Assembly (NCBI RefSeq): GCF_020443565.1
Contig: NZ_JAIZZN010000008.1
Span: 104,836 to 168,835 of the forward strand
DNA from: Clostridium sp. CS001
GTDB lineage: Bacteria > Bacillota > Clostridia > Clostridiales > Clostridiaceae
Direction of reading: 5' to 3'
Length of the DNA stretch: 64,000 nt
The notes under the pieces are model-generated. The model was not told where the DNA came from. It searched no databases and worked only from the letters and a program-made list of their open reading frames with translations. Positions within the stretch are counted from its first letter, which is position 1, and every line of letters begins with the position of its first letter. The translations under genes were made by a program, and so were the position numbers. Below, piece by piece: positions 1 to 11,062 of this stretch.

Positions 1-1893
1 GAGGTTAGCGAAAGAATAGATCAGGCTTCAAAGGGAGAGTTTAAACTTCTTTATGTTGCACCAGAAAGATTAGAATCAGAAGTCTTTTGTAGTATGTTAA
101 ATAGATTAACAATACCACTTGTAGCAGTGGATGAGGCTCATTGTGTATCTCAATGGGGGCATAATTTTAGACCTAGTTATTCAGCAATTTCTAGTTTCAT
201 AAAAAGGCTAACCAAAACACCAATTGTAGCAGCTTTTACTGCCACAGCAACTCAAGTGGTAAAGGAAGATGTTATAAAATTATTAAAATTAAGAACCCCA
301 GATGTTTATGTAACAGGCTTTAATAGGGAAAACCTGAATTTTAATGTTATTCGTGGAGAAAACAAAAGAGATTTCGTATTAAAATACGTTGAAGATAATA
401 AGGACTCAGTAGGAATAATTTACACAGCCACAAGAAAAGAAAGTGAAAATCTTTATGAACTTTTGCGTAAGAAAGGATATAAAGCTGGAAAGTATCATGC
501 GGGGCTTAGTGATGAAGAGCGACGAGAAAATCAAGAAAAGTTTTTGTATGATGATATAAGTATTATAATAGCTACAAATGCTTTTGGAATGGGAATAGAT
601 AAATCAAATGTTAGATACGTAATTCATTATAATTTGCCAAAAAGCATGGAATCTTATTATCAGGAGGCAGGCCGTGCAGGCAGAGATGGCGAGCCTAGTG
701 AATGCATATTGCTGTTTTCTGCAGCAGACGTTTTGCTTCAAAAGTTCCTTATGGAACAAAGTGTGGATTCGCCTGAAAGAAAGTTAAATGAATATAAAAA
801 GCTCCAAGCTATGGTGGATTATTCACACACATCTAGATGTCTTAGGCAGTATATTTTAGAATACTTTGGTGAAGAAAATGTCCAAGATAAATGTGACAAT
901 TGTAGCACTTGTAATGATGAAAGTGAACTTGTAGATATAACTATTGAAGCACAAAAAATATTTTCTTGTATATTTAGGATGAAGGAAAGATACGGTACAT
1001 CATTAATTGCAGAAGTGCTTCGCGGATCAAAAAATAAAAAGGTTTTAGACCTTGGTTTTGACAAGTTATCCACCTATGGAATAATAAAACAGTACACTGT
1101 TAAGGAGATAAGAGATCTTATAAACGTGCTTACTGCAGAAGATTATCTTTTGCTTTCAGAGGGGCAGTTCCCAGTGGTTCGTTTAAAAGATAAAGCAGTG
1201 GCGGTTTTGAAAAATAAGGAAAAGGTATATCAAAAGATTGAGAAAAAGAAAACCAAGGCAATTAAGGATTCTGGATTATTTGAAATTCTAAGGGCTCTTA
1301 GAAAAGAGATTTCAGAGAGGGAAAAGGTACCACCATATATTGTGTTTACAGATAGTACACTAAGAGAGATGAGCGAATACTTTCCAGTAGATGAGAAAGA
1401 AATGATTAATATCAAAGGTGTAGGAGAATCTAAGCTTAATAAATATGGGGGAGAATTTATTGAGGCTATTAAAAACTATATGAAAGAAAATAATATAGAA
1501 CTTAAGTCAGAAATACTATATAATGAAGAAACATATGGGGATGAAAAAGTAGAATGTGCGATTATGCAAGAAAGCGAAGAAAATGATAAGGTTCCTAGCC
1601 ATGTTATTACCTATAACATGTATAAACAAGGGAAAACTATAGAAGAGATAATCAGCGAAAGAGAATTAAAAAGCGTTACAGTACAAGACCACATTTTAAA
1701 ATGTGCTTATGAAGGCTTTGATGTTAACTTAGATGATTTTATTCCAAAAGATCACGAAGCACTTATTGTTGAAGTCATAGAAAAAATTGGAGCTTCAAAA
1801 TTAAAACCTATTAAAGATGCATTGCCAAAGGCAATAGATTATTTAGCTATAAAAGTAGCTATATTTAAGCACTATAACAATAAAATTTCTTAG
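1..1893 (+). CDS. recQ: ATP-dependent DNA helicase RecQ (5' end outside window)
   Basis: A 3'-5' DNA helicase of the RecQ family, acting in recombination and repair of stalled forks. The reading frame is open from base 1, so the Walker A part lies upstream; 630 residues are visible. The DEAH box (VDEAHC, then SQWGHNFRP) is at about visible residue 44. The second RecA-like lobe includes ATNAFGMGIDKSNVR and QEAGRAGRDG. A RecQ zinc site follows (CLRQY ... CDNCSTC), then a winged-helix region and an HRDC-like stretch (about 440-510). The last 90 residues (MYKQGKTIEEIISER ...) look like the HTH_40 tail seen in clostridial RecQ proteins. The internal ATG at 94 is not the true start because it would remove helicase motifs. 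A DEAD-box-like gene follows after 15 bases, probably co-transcribed. Confidence 0.95.
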   Translation, partial: EVSERIDQASKGEFKLLYVAPERLESEVFCSMLNRLTIPLVAVDEAHCVSQWGHNFRPSYSAISSFIKRLTKTPIVAAFTATATQVVKEDVIKLLKLRTPDVYVTGFNRENLNFNVIRGENKRDFVLKYVEDNKDSVGIIYTATRKESENLYELLRKKGYKAGKYHAGLSDEERRENQEKFLYDDISIIIATNAFGMGIDKSNVRYVIHYNLPKSMESYYQEAGRAGRDGEPSECILLFSAADVLLQKFLMEQSVDSPERKLNEYKKLQAMVDYSHTSRCLRQYILEYFGEENVQDKCDNCSTCNDESELVDITIEAQKIFSCIFRMKERYGTSLIAEVLRGSKNKKVLDLGFDKLSTYGIIKQYTVKEIRDLINVLTAEDYLLLSEGQFPVVRLKDKAVAVLKNKEKVYQKIEKKKTKAIKDSGLFEILRALRKEISEREKVPPYIVFTDSTLREMSEYFPVDEKEMINIKGVGESKLNKYGGEFIEAIKNYMKENNIELKSEILYNEETYGDEKVECAIMQESEENDKVPSHVITYNMYKQGKTIEEIISERELKSVTVQDHILKCAYEGFDVNLDDFIPKDHEALIVEVIEKIGASKLKPIKDALPKAIDYLAIKVAIFKHYNNKIS

Positions 1894-1908
1894 GAAAAAG
1901 GAGAAAGT

Positions 1909-4763
<2,855 letters not shown>

Positions 4764-4768
4764 ATATA

Positions 4769-4808
4769 AAGCACTTCTAATAAAAATTTTATTAGAAGTG
4801 CTTTTTTT
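4769..4808 (+). terminator. Rho-independent terminator after the ABC-F gene
   Basis: A perfect 15-bp stem (GCACTTCTAATAAAA with its complement) has almost no loop and is followed by seven T. It begins six bases after the stop codon. The gene on the reverse strand ends just beyond it, and the stem could also serve that transcript. Confidence 0.9.
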
Positions 4809-4814
4809 AATTAG

Positions 4815-5018
4815 TTAAAAGCCAAAGCCGCCGAAACCGCCACGACCACCACAATTGCCACCAAAGCCGCCACTGCCTAAAAGTAAGAGAATTAACCAAA
4901 GACTATTACCATTTCCGCCGTTATTACCACAACTATTGTCACATCTATTTTCGCAGCAAGAAACTGGTTTGCAGCAACAATTATTATTACAACATGAGTG
5001 TCTATGTCTATGACTCAT
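4815..5018 (-). CDS. Small Cys- and Gly-rich protein, chorion-like / spore-coat-like
   Basis: A 67-residue protein with an N-terminal His/Cys/Asn-rich segment (HRHRHSCCNNNCCC), a short hydrophobic core (SLWLILLLLG) and a Gly-rich tail (GGFGG, GGRGGFGGFGF). The composition matches the small clostridial proteins annotated as chorion class high-cysteine or YjcZ-like proteins, often linked to sporulation or spore surface layers. An ATG follows a GGGGGT ribosome site. The Cys-rich head could be cross-linked or bind metal, which is an inference. It reads toward the terminator of the ABC-F gene. No sporulation sigma-factor promoter was identified with confidence. Confidence 0.7.
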   Translation of the reverse strand: MSHRHRHSCCNNNCCCKPVSCCENRCDNSCGNNGGNGNSLWLILLLLGSGGFGGNCGGRGGFGGFGF

Positions 5019-5329
5019 ATAAATAACCCCCTTTTATATTAAGGAACATCCAAAGAAGCTTTGAGCTAGTTTTATTTGAATATTCCTAAGTAAAGGTTTG
5101 AAAATACACTCAAGTTGTTAATATTTCAGCATTACGGATGATGATTTAATTAAGAAAGTTCTAGCTGATACTTTAATATATTCTATATTTCATTAAGTGT
5201 GAGTATAAAAGAGCTTTTACTAAAATACCTCCTTTTTAAAACTGCCAATTAATGATAATATAAAATAAAGTGAAATATAAGTTAAACTATGAAAATACTT
5301 AGGAGGAATTATTTATGTTATGTTTAGTG
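5019..5329. other. Intergenic region left of the mobile element
   Basis: About 310 bases without a full gene. It holds a 37-base repeat shared with the gltX flank (5116-5152) and, near its right edge, a perfect ribosome site and start codon (AGGAGG at 5301-5306, ATG at 5315) that open a frame of only eight codons (MLCLVIIV, stop at 5339). That truncated frame is discussed under the element junction. Confidence 0.5.
5116..5152. repeat. 37-nt dispersed repeat, copy 1
   Basis: TGTTAATATTTCAGCATTAC... matches 33 of 37 bases, without gaps, at 39378-39414. Both copies are intergenic and in the same orientation. The core GATGATGATTTAATTA is identical. Identity of the repeat family is unknown. Confidence 0.75.
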
Positions 5330-5334
5330 ATTAT

Positions 5335-5410
5335 AGTATAGATAGTAAACACTAATATAACTATTAAGAATAGTAGTGATATAGAGGTATTAGAGAGTAT
5401 AGATAGGTAA
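5335..5410. repeat. Direct repeats in the element's left end
   Basis: AGTATAGATAG occurs at 5335-5345 and again at 5396-5406, both followed by a TAA-containing context. They lie inside the non-coding 220 bases upstream of the first recombinase. Such repeats could be arm-type recombinase sites, by analogy with other tyrosine recombinase elements. The stretch has no intact gene. Confidence 0.4.
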
Positions 5411-5549
5411 GATAAAAGAGAGAGTAAGTACCATACTTAAAGTAGATATTAGTAAGAATATATTACCATTAATAAAAGTAGCTAAGATTACTTATACTAA
5501 CGATATAAACTTATTAGACATATAAAATAAGTATGGAGGTACAAAAAAA

Positions 5550-6641
5550 GTGGAATTAAGTATAGTACAGAGCAAAGGAAAAAATATAATTCTTTTATTA
5601 GACGATAGAATGAGAATAGTTAAACCTGTATATGATTACTTGAAATATCTAAGATTAAAAGATAGAGCCTTAAATACATTAAAGGCTAATGGAACAGATT
5701 TAAAAATATATTGGGATTTCTTAAATAAAAAAGGTTATGAATATAATGAGGTAACACCCAATATTATAGGTGAGTTTTTAGAGTACCTTAGAGAGCCTAA
5801 TGATACCGACAACGTAGTTGCATTGTACGTAGAAAGCCAAAGGACAGCGAGAACCGTAAATAGAATATTGAGTACAGTATATAACTTCTATAAGTATTGT
5901 GGAATGGTAAAAGAAATTAATAATCCTATTATAATGGAAGATGTAAATAGACCATTTGATATGTTTAAAAGCCTTTTACATCATGCAAGGAGCAATAATA
6001 AAACTAAACAATCTATATTTAAGGTTAAGGAAAGTAAAAGAACCTTTAAACTTGTTTCAGATGATGAAGCAGAAACATTTTTAAATGCCCTTCCAACGTG
6101 GAGAGATAAATTAATATTTAAAATAATGTATCTTACAGGAGCAAGAGTTGTAGAGGTTTTAGACCTTCAAATTGAGGATATACCATATCCCGACATATCT
6201 AAGGAACTTGGAATATTAGAGAATATAAAATCTAAGGGCAAAAGAAGAAATCTATATATTCCAATGGCTTTACTTGAAGAAATAGATAGATTCATTATGG
6301 AAGAAAGAAATTATATTGATACCGAACATAGTTATATCTTTATATCTCAACAAAAGCAACATTTAGGTAAACCACTAACTTATAGAGGTATCTATGAGGT
6401 TTTTGATACGGTAAAGAAGAAAACTGGAATATCATTTAATTTCCATGACCTAAGACATACTTATATAACTCATTTGGTTGAGAATGGTATGGATATTAGT
6501 GTTGTAAGGATAATTGCAGGGCATGAACATGTAACCACCACCCAACAATATACTCATATATCCAATAAGTATCTTGAAGATAGTTTAAGTAAATATTGGA
6601 GCAAGAGTATTCTGATTGGAGGTGGCTTAAGTGACAACTAA
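5550..6641 (+). CDS. tnpA: Tyrosine recombinase, Tn554 TnpA-like
   Basis: A 363-residue site-specific recombinase of the phage integrase/XerC-D family. An N-terminal SAM-like core-binding domain (about 20-130) precedes the catalytic domain (about 170-350). Catalytic residues are visible: the first Arg in TGARVVEVLDL, HDLRHT (HxxR), GHEHVTTTQQYTH containing the His and the nucleophilic Tyr. Its length is close to that of Tn554 TnpA (about 361). The start is GTG at 5550, nine bases after GGAGGT. The next gene begins 11 bases before its stop, so translation is probably coupled. It likely performs strand exchange at element ends together with the two downstream recombinases. Confidence 0.88.
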   Translation: MELSIVQSKGKNIILLLDDRMRIVKPVYDYLKYLRLKDRALNTLKANGTDLKIYWDFLNKKGYEYNEVTPNIIGEFLEYLREPNDTDNVVALYVESQRTARTVNRILSTVYNFYKYCGMVKEINNPIIMEDVNRPFDMFKSLLHHARSNNKTKQSIFKVKESKRTFKLVSDDEAETFLNALPTWRDKLIFKIMYLTGARVVEVLDLQIEDIPYPDISKELGILENIKSKGKRRNLYIPMALLEEIDRFIMEERNYIDTEHSYIFISQQKQHLGKPLTYRGIYEVFDTVKKKTGISFNFHDLRHTYITHLVENGMDISVVRIIAGHEHVTTTQQYTHISNKYLEDSLSKYWSKSILIGGGLSDN

Positions 6642-8091
6642 TATGCCTAAAGGTGATGCGTGGGAATTAATAGATAATGACAGGAACTCACAGAACGATG
6701 GGAGAAAGTTTAAATTTGATTTTTCTTATATAAAAAGTGGAAGTATTAAAAATGTTGTAAAGGCTTATATTTGGAGAAATTATAGAGAAAGAAATAAAGC
6801 TCTATCTAAACTTTATGAAGATAATAATAAATTTAGAATATTTAATGGTTTTGCAATTACAAATAATATAATGAATTTAAAGGATTTAGATAATAACCAC
6901 ATAGATATGTTTATATCTTGTCTAAAAGCTACTATTTCCAATAAAACTAATAAGCCGTTAGCATATGGAACTCAAAAATCACATTTAGATAAAGTTAAAT
7001 CAATTATCCATTGGGGACAATTATATATGCCTAATGAAGTGCCTAAAACAGAGATATTTACAGGCAGTGAATATATAGGAGTTAATAACAAACTTAAAAT
7101 AGATTTTATTCCTGATGAAGTATTAAGTCAGATAAATAAAGCGTTAAAAAATGAACAAAATCCTTATGTTAAATACGGGATAATCATTCTTCAATCAACA
7201 GGAATGAGGATTGGAGATATGCTTAAATTAACTACAGATTGCATTAAACCACATTTAATTAGTGGATATACATTAACTTGGTACGACCATAAAAATAGAA
7301 AAGAAAGACAGCCTATGCCAATTCCTAATGAATGTGCTATTGCAGTTGGAAAGTTAATAGAGCATACAAAAGAATTAAGAGAACAGACTGATAATAAGAT
7401 TAAGGATTATTTGTTTTTACATCAAGTTGATAAAGGTCATGTAATCGGTGTAACTATACCAACTCAAATGACATTTAAGAATTGGCTTAATGACTTTATT
7501 AAAAACAATGATATTAGAGATGCCAATGGTGAATTATACAAACTTACAGCACACCAGTTTAGAAGAACGCTTGCTACTGATATGTTATCAAAAGGAACTG
7601 ATATAACTGTTATAAGAGACGTATTAGGACATTCATCATCCGAAACAACAAAACAAAGTTATGCCGATGTTAAAGATAAAGAAAGAGCCGAAGTATTTAA
7701 GAATATAGGTATTATCGGTAACATCAACAAAATTGATGAAATGATTATACAGGATAAACAGGAATTTCAATGGTTTAATGAAAACAAGGATAAAGGAGCA
7801 AGGATGGAGGATGGATATTGCACTAAACCTTGTTCGGATGGTCAGATTTGCGATAGATTACTTAAAAGACAGAAGTGTTACACGTGTGGTAGATATGTAA
7901 CTACTCCAGAATATTTACAGGCTCATAAGAGCCATTTAGAAGAGTTAGAAAAACAATTAGAAGGTAATATATATGGCGACCATTATGCAGAGCATTTCTT
8001 ACCTACTATTGAGATTTTAAGAGAGATTGTAAAGAGATTGGAGGAGTTACAAGATGGCAATAGAGAAGTTGCAACTACAAGTAATAAATAA
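6631..8091 (+). CDS. tnpB: Tyrosine recombinase, Tn554 TnpB-like (first copy)
   Basis: A 486-residue recombinase. The catalytic domain has the first Arg in STGMRIGDML, HQFRRT (HxxR), GHSSSETTKQSYADV with the His and Tyr. After the Tyr there is a Cys cluster (YCTKPCSDGQICDR ... KCYTCGRY), probably a zinc-binding knuckle, and a helical tail; this tail is typical of the TnpB group as I know it. It overlaps the upstream gene by 11 bases and the downstream recombinase by 38 bases. Tn554 TnpB is about 630 residues, so this one is shorter. All catalytic residues appear intact. Confidence 0.87.
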   Translation: MTTNMPKGDAWELIDNDRNSQNDGRKFKFDFSYIKSGSIKNVVKAYIWRNYRERNKALSKLYEDNNKFRIFNGFAITNNIMNLKDLDNNHIDMFISCLKATISNKTNKPLAYGTQKSHLDKVKSIIHWGQLYMPNEVPKTEIFTGSEYIGVNNKLKIDFIPDEVLSQINKALKNEQNPYVKYGIIILQSTGMRIGDMLKLTTDCIKPHLISGYTLTWYDHKNRKERQPMPIPNECAIAVGKLIEHTKELREQTDNKIKDYLFLHQVDKGHVIGVTIPTQMTFKNWLNDFIKNNDIRDANGELYKLTAHQFRRTLATDMLSKGTDITVIRDVLGHSSSETTKQSYADVKDKERAEVFKNIGIIGNINKIDEMIIQDKQEFQWFNENKDKGARMEDGYCTKPCSDGQICDRLLKRQKCYTCGRYVTTPEYLQAHKSHLEELEKQLEGNIYGDHYAEHFLPTIEILREIVKRLEELQDGNREVATTSNK

Positions 8092-9589
8092 CGCTACAGA
8101 TTATAGCAATATAACCATTGGAACTTCTAAATTTACTGATGACACATGGGATTTATCACCTTTTATAACTGCTAAAACAACTAAAGATAGTCAAAAGAAA
8201 ATAAACTTTAGTTATATAAAAAGTGATGATATGAAACTTACTGCTAAACTTTACTCTTATCATAAATTAGGTCAGATAAAGCCACAAACAGTAAGAGACT
8301 ACATTAATGGTTCACTCCATTCATTTATTGAATATTGCAACTTAAATAATATAAATAATTTCAGTGAAGTAAATAAAGAAATATTTTTAGATTTTGCTAT
8401 GTGGCTCAAAGATGATAAAAAAATAAGTGCAGGATATGTAAACTGTTTTATAGTTGAAGAAATCATTAAATTAGGTCAAATAAAAGGTTGGAATGTACCT
8501 AAAACTAATTTATTTGTTGATATGGGTTCATTTGATTTATGGCAACCTCAAAAGTCAGTTAAAGAAAATAAGACTAAACCTATACCCGAAGAAATAGTTG
8601 ATAAAATACTTTACTACGCAGTTAATAAAGAAACTAATGTATTAACTAAGGCAGGAATAATAATTCAAAGTCAGACAGGATTAAGAATTAATGAGATTTT
8701 ATCTATAAAAAAAGGCTGTATTCATACAACAAGTGATGGATATGACTATATGGAAGTTACTTTAGGTAAAACTGAAAAAGGTGAACCTATAATTCATAAA
8801 GTGTTTATAAATGAATTAGTTAAAAATGTAGTTAAAGAACTTGAAGAATACACAGAAGAATTAAGGAAAGAAAGTGATTTAAAAGAATTGTTTTTAACAA
8901 AAGTTAAGTCCAAAAACAATTTAATTGATGTATTGAACATAGGAAATTTTTCAGATAAAAGATTACCAAAGTTTATTAAAAAGTGGGATATACGAGATAG
9001 TAAAGGTAATTTATATCCTTTGAAATCTCACCAATTCAGAGCAACATTTGTTAGAGAACTTATTAAAGTCAGAGTGCCAATTGCACATATTATGAAGCAA
9101 TTTGCACATGTATCTATTGAAATGACCACCCACTACCTTGAATTAAAGAACGAAGAGGTTAAGGAAATATATTCTGATATGATATTAAGCCCCACTTCAA
9201 AGATTGCAGGATTAAGAGCCAAAGAGATTAAAGGTAAATTAGACGAACAATTCAAAGGTAAAACAGAAGAAGAAATTGATGATATTGTTTATAATTTGTC
9301 AAAATCAATGAGTTTTAATCCATTACCGACAGGGGTATGTTTATATGACTTTAGGAGGGGTAATTGCTCTGATGGTGATGGCTGTTTCTTTTATAATTGC
9401 CCTAACTATATAACCGAGATTAAGTTTTATCCTATCTTAAAACAAGAATTAGACCTTATGGAAAAGGAAATGGCAAGGTTTAAAGAGTTAGGTAGAGAAA
9501 GAGATTGGCAAAGACAATATGTTAAGCATCAATATTTAAAGCCACTTGTAGATAGTTTGGAGGTGCAAATTAATGGTAAAGAAGCCTAA
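8054..9589 (+). CDS. Tyrosine recombinase, Tn554 TnpB-like (second copy)
   Basis: A 511-residue recombinase related in layout to the preceding one: both carry FSYIKS-type N-terminal wording, a catalytic domain and a Cys-bearing tail. Catalytic residues: Arg in QTGLRINEIL, HQFRAT (HxxR), then FAHVSIEMTTHYLEL, where the usual GH is AH but His and Tyr are kept. The tail has spaced cysteines (GVCLYDF, GNCSDGDGCFFYNC). The ATG at 8054 lies inside the upstream gene (38-base overlap), implying translational coupling, and the DUF6262 gene starts 17 bases before its stop. It makes the element a recombinase trio. Whether it diverged from the first TnpB-like gene by duplication needs an alignment. Confidence 0.85.
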   Translation: MAIEKLQLQVINNATDYSNITIGTSKFTDDTWDLSPFITAKTTKDSQKKINFSYIKSDDMKLTAKLYSYHKLGQIKPQTVRDYINGSLHSFIEYCNLNNINNFSEVNKEIFLDFAMWLKDDKKISAGYVNCFIVEEIIKLGQIKGWNVPKTNLFVDMGSFDLWQPQKSVKENKTKPIPEEIVDKILYYAVNKETNVLTKAGIIIQSQTGLRINEILSIKKGCIHTTSDGYDYMEVTLGKTEKGEPIIHKVFINELVKNVVKELEEYTEELRKESDLKELFLTKVKSKNNLIDVLNIGNFSDKRLPKFIKKWDIRDSKGNLYPLKSHQFRATFVRELIKVRVPIAHIMKQFAHVSIEMTTHYLELKNEEVKEIYSDMILSPTSKIAGLRAKEIKGKLDEQFKGKTEEEIDDIVYNLSKSMSFNPLPTGVCLYDFRRGNCSDGDGCFFYNCPNYITEIKFYPILKQELDLMEKEMARFKELGRERDWQRQYVKHQYLKPLVDSLEVQINGKEA

Positions 9590-10007
9590 TAGGAATACCG
9601 AAGGTTTAAAAGAATTTGCAGAAAAGAAAAACCAAGAAACTATCGAAAAGGTTAATAAGGCAATAGATAAGTTAAAACGTTCAAAAACTAAATCAATTAA
9701 CTTTAAAACTGTTGCTGAAGAGGCAGGAGTATCAAAGGCTACATTATATAATAATGACGTTTTAAAAGAGCGTATATTTAGCTTGAGAGCAATTAAGAAA
9801 GGTGTATCTGATGGTGATATAGTAGTAACTCCAAAAGATAAACTACAGACTAAAGACGATAAAATAAAGCAACGCTATGAAGAAATTAAGAAATTAAAAG
9901 AAGATAAGCAAAATCTAATTGTTCAATTGGTTGATATGGAAGAATTGAAAGCGGAGAATAAAAGGCTAAAAGAACAGTTGGATAAGATTAAAAATATGAA
10001 TAAGTAA
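9573..10007 (+). CDS. tnpC: DUF6262 / TnpC-like accessory transposition protein
   Basis: A 144-residue basic protein. Residues about 35-75 (INFKTVAEEAGVSKATLYNN) form a clear helix-turn-helix, and the last 50 residues (KQRYEEIKKLKEDKQNL ... LKEQLDKIKNM) a coiled coil. This arrangement and the position after the TnpB-like genes match the DUF6262 or TnpC family of Tn554, which affects the efficiency and orientation of transposition there. Overlap of 17 bases with the upstream recombinase suggests coupled translation. DNA binding is predicted, not shown. Confidence 0.75.
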   Translation: MVKKPNRNTEGLKEFAEKKNQETIEKVNKAIDKLKRSKTKSINFKTVAEEAGVSKATLYNNDVLKERIFSLRAIKKGVSDGDIVVTPKDKLQTKDDKIKQRYEEIKKLKEDKQNLIVQLVDMEELKAENKRLKEQLDKIKNMNK

Positions 10008-10051
10008 CGTATTCGTGAATTAATGAAAAGGTTGTAACGAAATCGTGAATT
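10005..10051. repeat. Pair of 17-nt direct repeats after the transposition genes
   Basis: TAACGTATTCGTGAATT (10005-10021) and TAACGAAATCGTGAATT (10035-10051) match at 15 of 17 bases and are spaced exactly 30 bases apart, about three helical turns. The first overlaps the stop of the DUF6262 gene. They could be binding sites for the HTH proteins on either side. Confidence 0.6.
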
Positions 10052-10071
10052 GCAAAGGAGTGTTAAAATCC

Positions 10072-10293
10072 TTGAAAAATACAGTTTCAGAACAGGTTAG
10101 GTTTATTCCAGACAACCAGTTGATTAATGAAGTAATTACACTTCAAGAGGCTTCTGAAATACTTGATTGTGATGATAGCACATTAAGGAAACAAGTATTA
10201 AATGGTAAATTTAAAGATGGTGAATATAGAAAAGCAAAGGGAGTAATTTTATTCAATAAGAATGTAATTTTACAACTGAAAGAAAGGAAGTGA
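10072..10293 (+). CDS. Small excisionase-like HTH protein
   Basis: A 73-residue protein with one predicted helix-turn-helix of the MerR/excisionase type (ITLQEASEILDCDDSTLRKQVLNGKFKDGEYRKAKGVILF), in which the LQEASEIL helix would set up DNA binding. The chosen start is TTG at 10072, eleven bases after AAAGGAG. The frame also opens at GTG 10045, but that codon has no ribosome site and precedes the AAAGGAG. Position next to recombinases and paired direct repeats suggests a directionality factor or local regulator of the element, which is an inference. Confidence 0.6.
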   Translation: MKNTVSEQVRFIPDNQLINEVITLQEASEILDCDDSTLRKQVLNGKFKDGEYRKAKGVILFNKNVILQLKERK

Positions 10294-10371
10294 ACTATAT
10301 CTTTATGACACAGTTGTAGAAAAGATTGAATAAAGATAATTATATAATATCAATAAGGAAAGGAGTTAATT

Positions 10372-10551
10372 ATGTGGGAATATACGACACAAACGTTTAA
10401 TAGTGTTCTTGATACTGAGAAAAGCTTAAAGAAAAAAAGTAATCAAGTGCTTGAACAACATGGAAAAGAAGGTTGGGAACTTGTTAATTTTCAATGTGCG
10501 GGCGGATTTGGTTCTATGATGATATTTGTATTTAAGAGAGAAAGGAAGTAA
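10372..10551 (+). CDS. DUF4177 family small protein
   Basis: A 59-residue protein, preceded by AAGGAAAGGAG and an ATG. It has the pattern of DUF4177: an N-terminal beta strand (MWEYTTQTF), a helix (LKKKSNQVLEQHGKEGWELV) with the conserved GKEGWELV, and a final strand ending FVFKRERK. The family has no assigned function. It is the second cargo gene of the element. Confidence 0.7.
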   Translation: MWEYTTQTFNSVLDTEKSLKKKSNQVLEQHGKEGWELVNFQCAGGFGSMMIFVFKRERK

Positions 10552-10646
10552 GAATAATTTATGAGCGTAATGTGAAGCACCATTAATTCGCTTTTTTTAT
10601 AAATTCTGAACTAATTAATATCTAACAAAGAGAGGGAGAGGTTGAA

Positions 10647-10877
10647 ATGAAGAATAAGATAATTGGATTAATTATTGTTGTTATATCTTTATTATTTCAC
10701 AGCATAAATATTTCTTTAGCAAATATTGCTCTTTATGATAGTGGTGTTCCACATTCTATTACTTTTATTACTGTTATTTCGGTTGTAATTGGTATATATA
10801 TTATGTTCAGTACAGATGAAAAAGGTATGTTTAAAAGAATAATAGAATCGGTGAAAAAGTGGAGTATAAAAAATTAA
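10647..10877 (+). CDS. Small two-span membrane protein, element cargo
   Basis: A 76-residue protein with two hydrophobic segments (about 5-27 and 39-56) and a basic C-terminal tail (KRIIESVKKWSIKN). The ATG follows a GAGAGG-like ribosome site. I recognise no family. With the HTH and DUF4177 genes it forms the cargo between the recombinases and the right end. A weak hairpin (TTCGGA ... TCCGAA, 10927-10950) follows and might end transcription. Confidence 0.5.
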   Translation: MKNKIIGLIIVVISLLFHSINISLANIALYDSGVPHSITFITVISVVIGIYIMFSTDEKGMFKRIIESVKKWSIKN

Positions 10878-11012
10878 ATGATATGTAGAAAGTAAATGTT
10901 TATGAGAACATAAAAACAAGTATTACTTCGGAATTTTCTTTTAATCCGAACTATCAACAAAGTCATTAACATGTTATACACAGAAAAGAGTATAAAAAGA
11001 AAGGAAGTGAGA

Positions 11013-11055
11013 GTTTAGTGGGCTTACACACTTATTATACAGTGGCCTACTAAAC
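11013..11055 (+). promoter_or_regulatory. Inverted repeat and leader mini-ORF before exoA (probable right junction)
   Basis: GTTTAGTGGGCT (11013-11024) and GGCCTACTAAAC (11044-11055) can pair over 12 positions with two G-U wobbles. Inside it runs a short frame, GTG at 11018 to TAA at 11053 (VGLHTYYTVAY), preceded by GGAAGTGAG. exoA starts ten bases after this stop and has no ribosome site of its own, so it may be translated by coupling to the mini-ORF. The octamer GTTTAGTG also occurs at the left end of the element. Confidence 0.45.
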
Positions 11056-11062
11056 ATAAATT

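Larger units (their letters stand above)
5330..11013 (+). mobile_element. Tn554-like element with three tyrosine recombinases and small cargo genes
   Basis: Four overlapping genes (TnpA-like, two TnpB-like recombinases, DUF6262/TnpC-like) followed by three small cargo genes sit between the Cys-rich protein and exoA. The gene order and the DUF6262 protein are those of the Tn554 family, but with three recombinases instead of two, as also seen in recombinase-in-trio elements. No terminal inverted repeats were found, as expected for Tn554-type insertions. The limits are inferred from an octamer GTTTAGTG present at both putative ends (5322-5329 and 11013-11020), which would be the crossover sequence. 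No resistance gene is carried. Confidence 0.6.

Noticed and set aside
94..1893. RecQ starting at the ATG at 94
   Set aside because: The frame is open to base 1 with typical RecQ residues (LLYVAPERL), so this ATG is internal.
5342..5508. Possible frameshifted pseudogene in the left end of the element (frames ending ESIDR and NDINLLDI)
   Set aside because: Reading it requires an in-frame stop and a frame change, and the stretch is explained better by repeats in a non-coding element end.
11013..11055. Inverted repeat as a classic recombinase core site
   Set aside because: The 19-base spacing between arms is longer than the 6-8 bases usual for tyrosine recombinase core sites, so I treat it as a leader hairpin or junction only.
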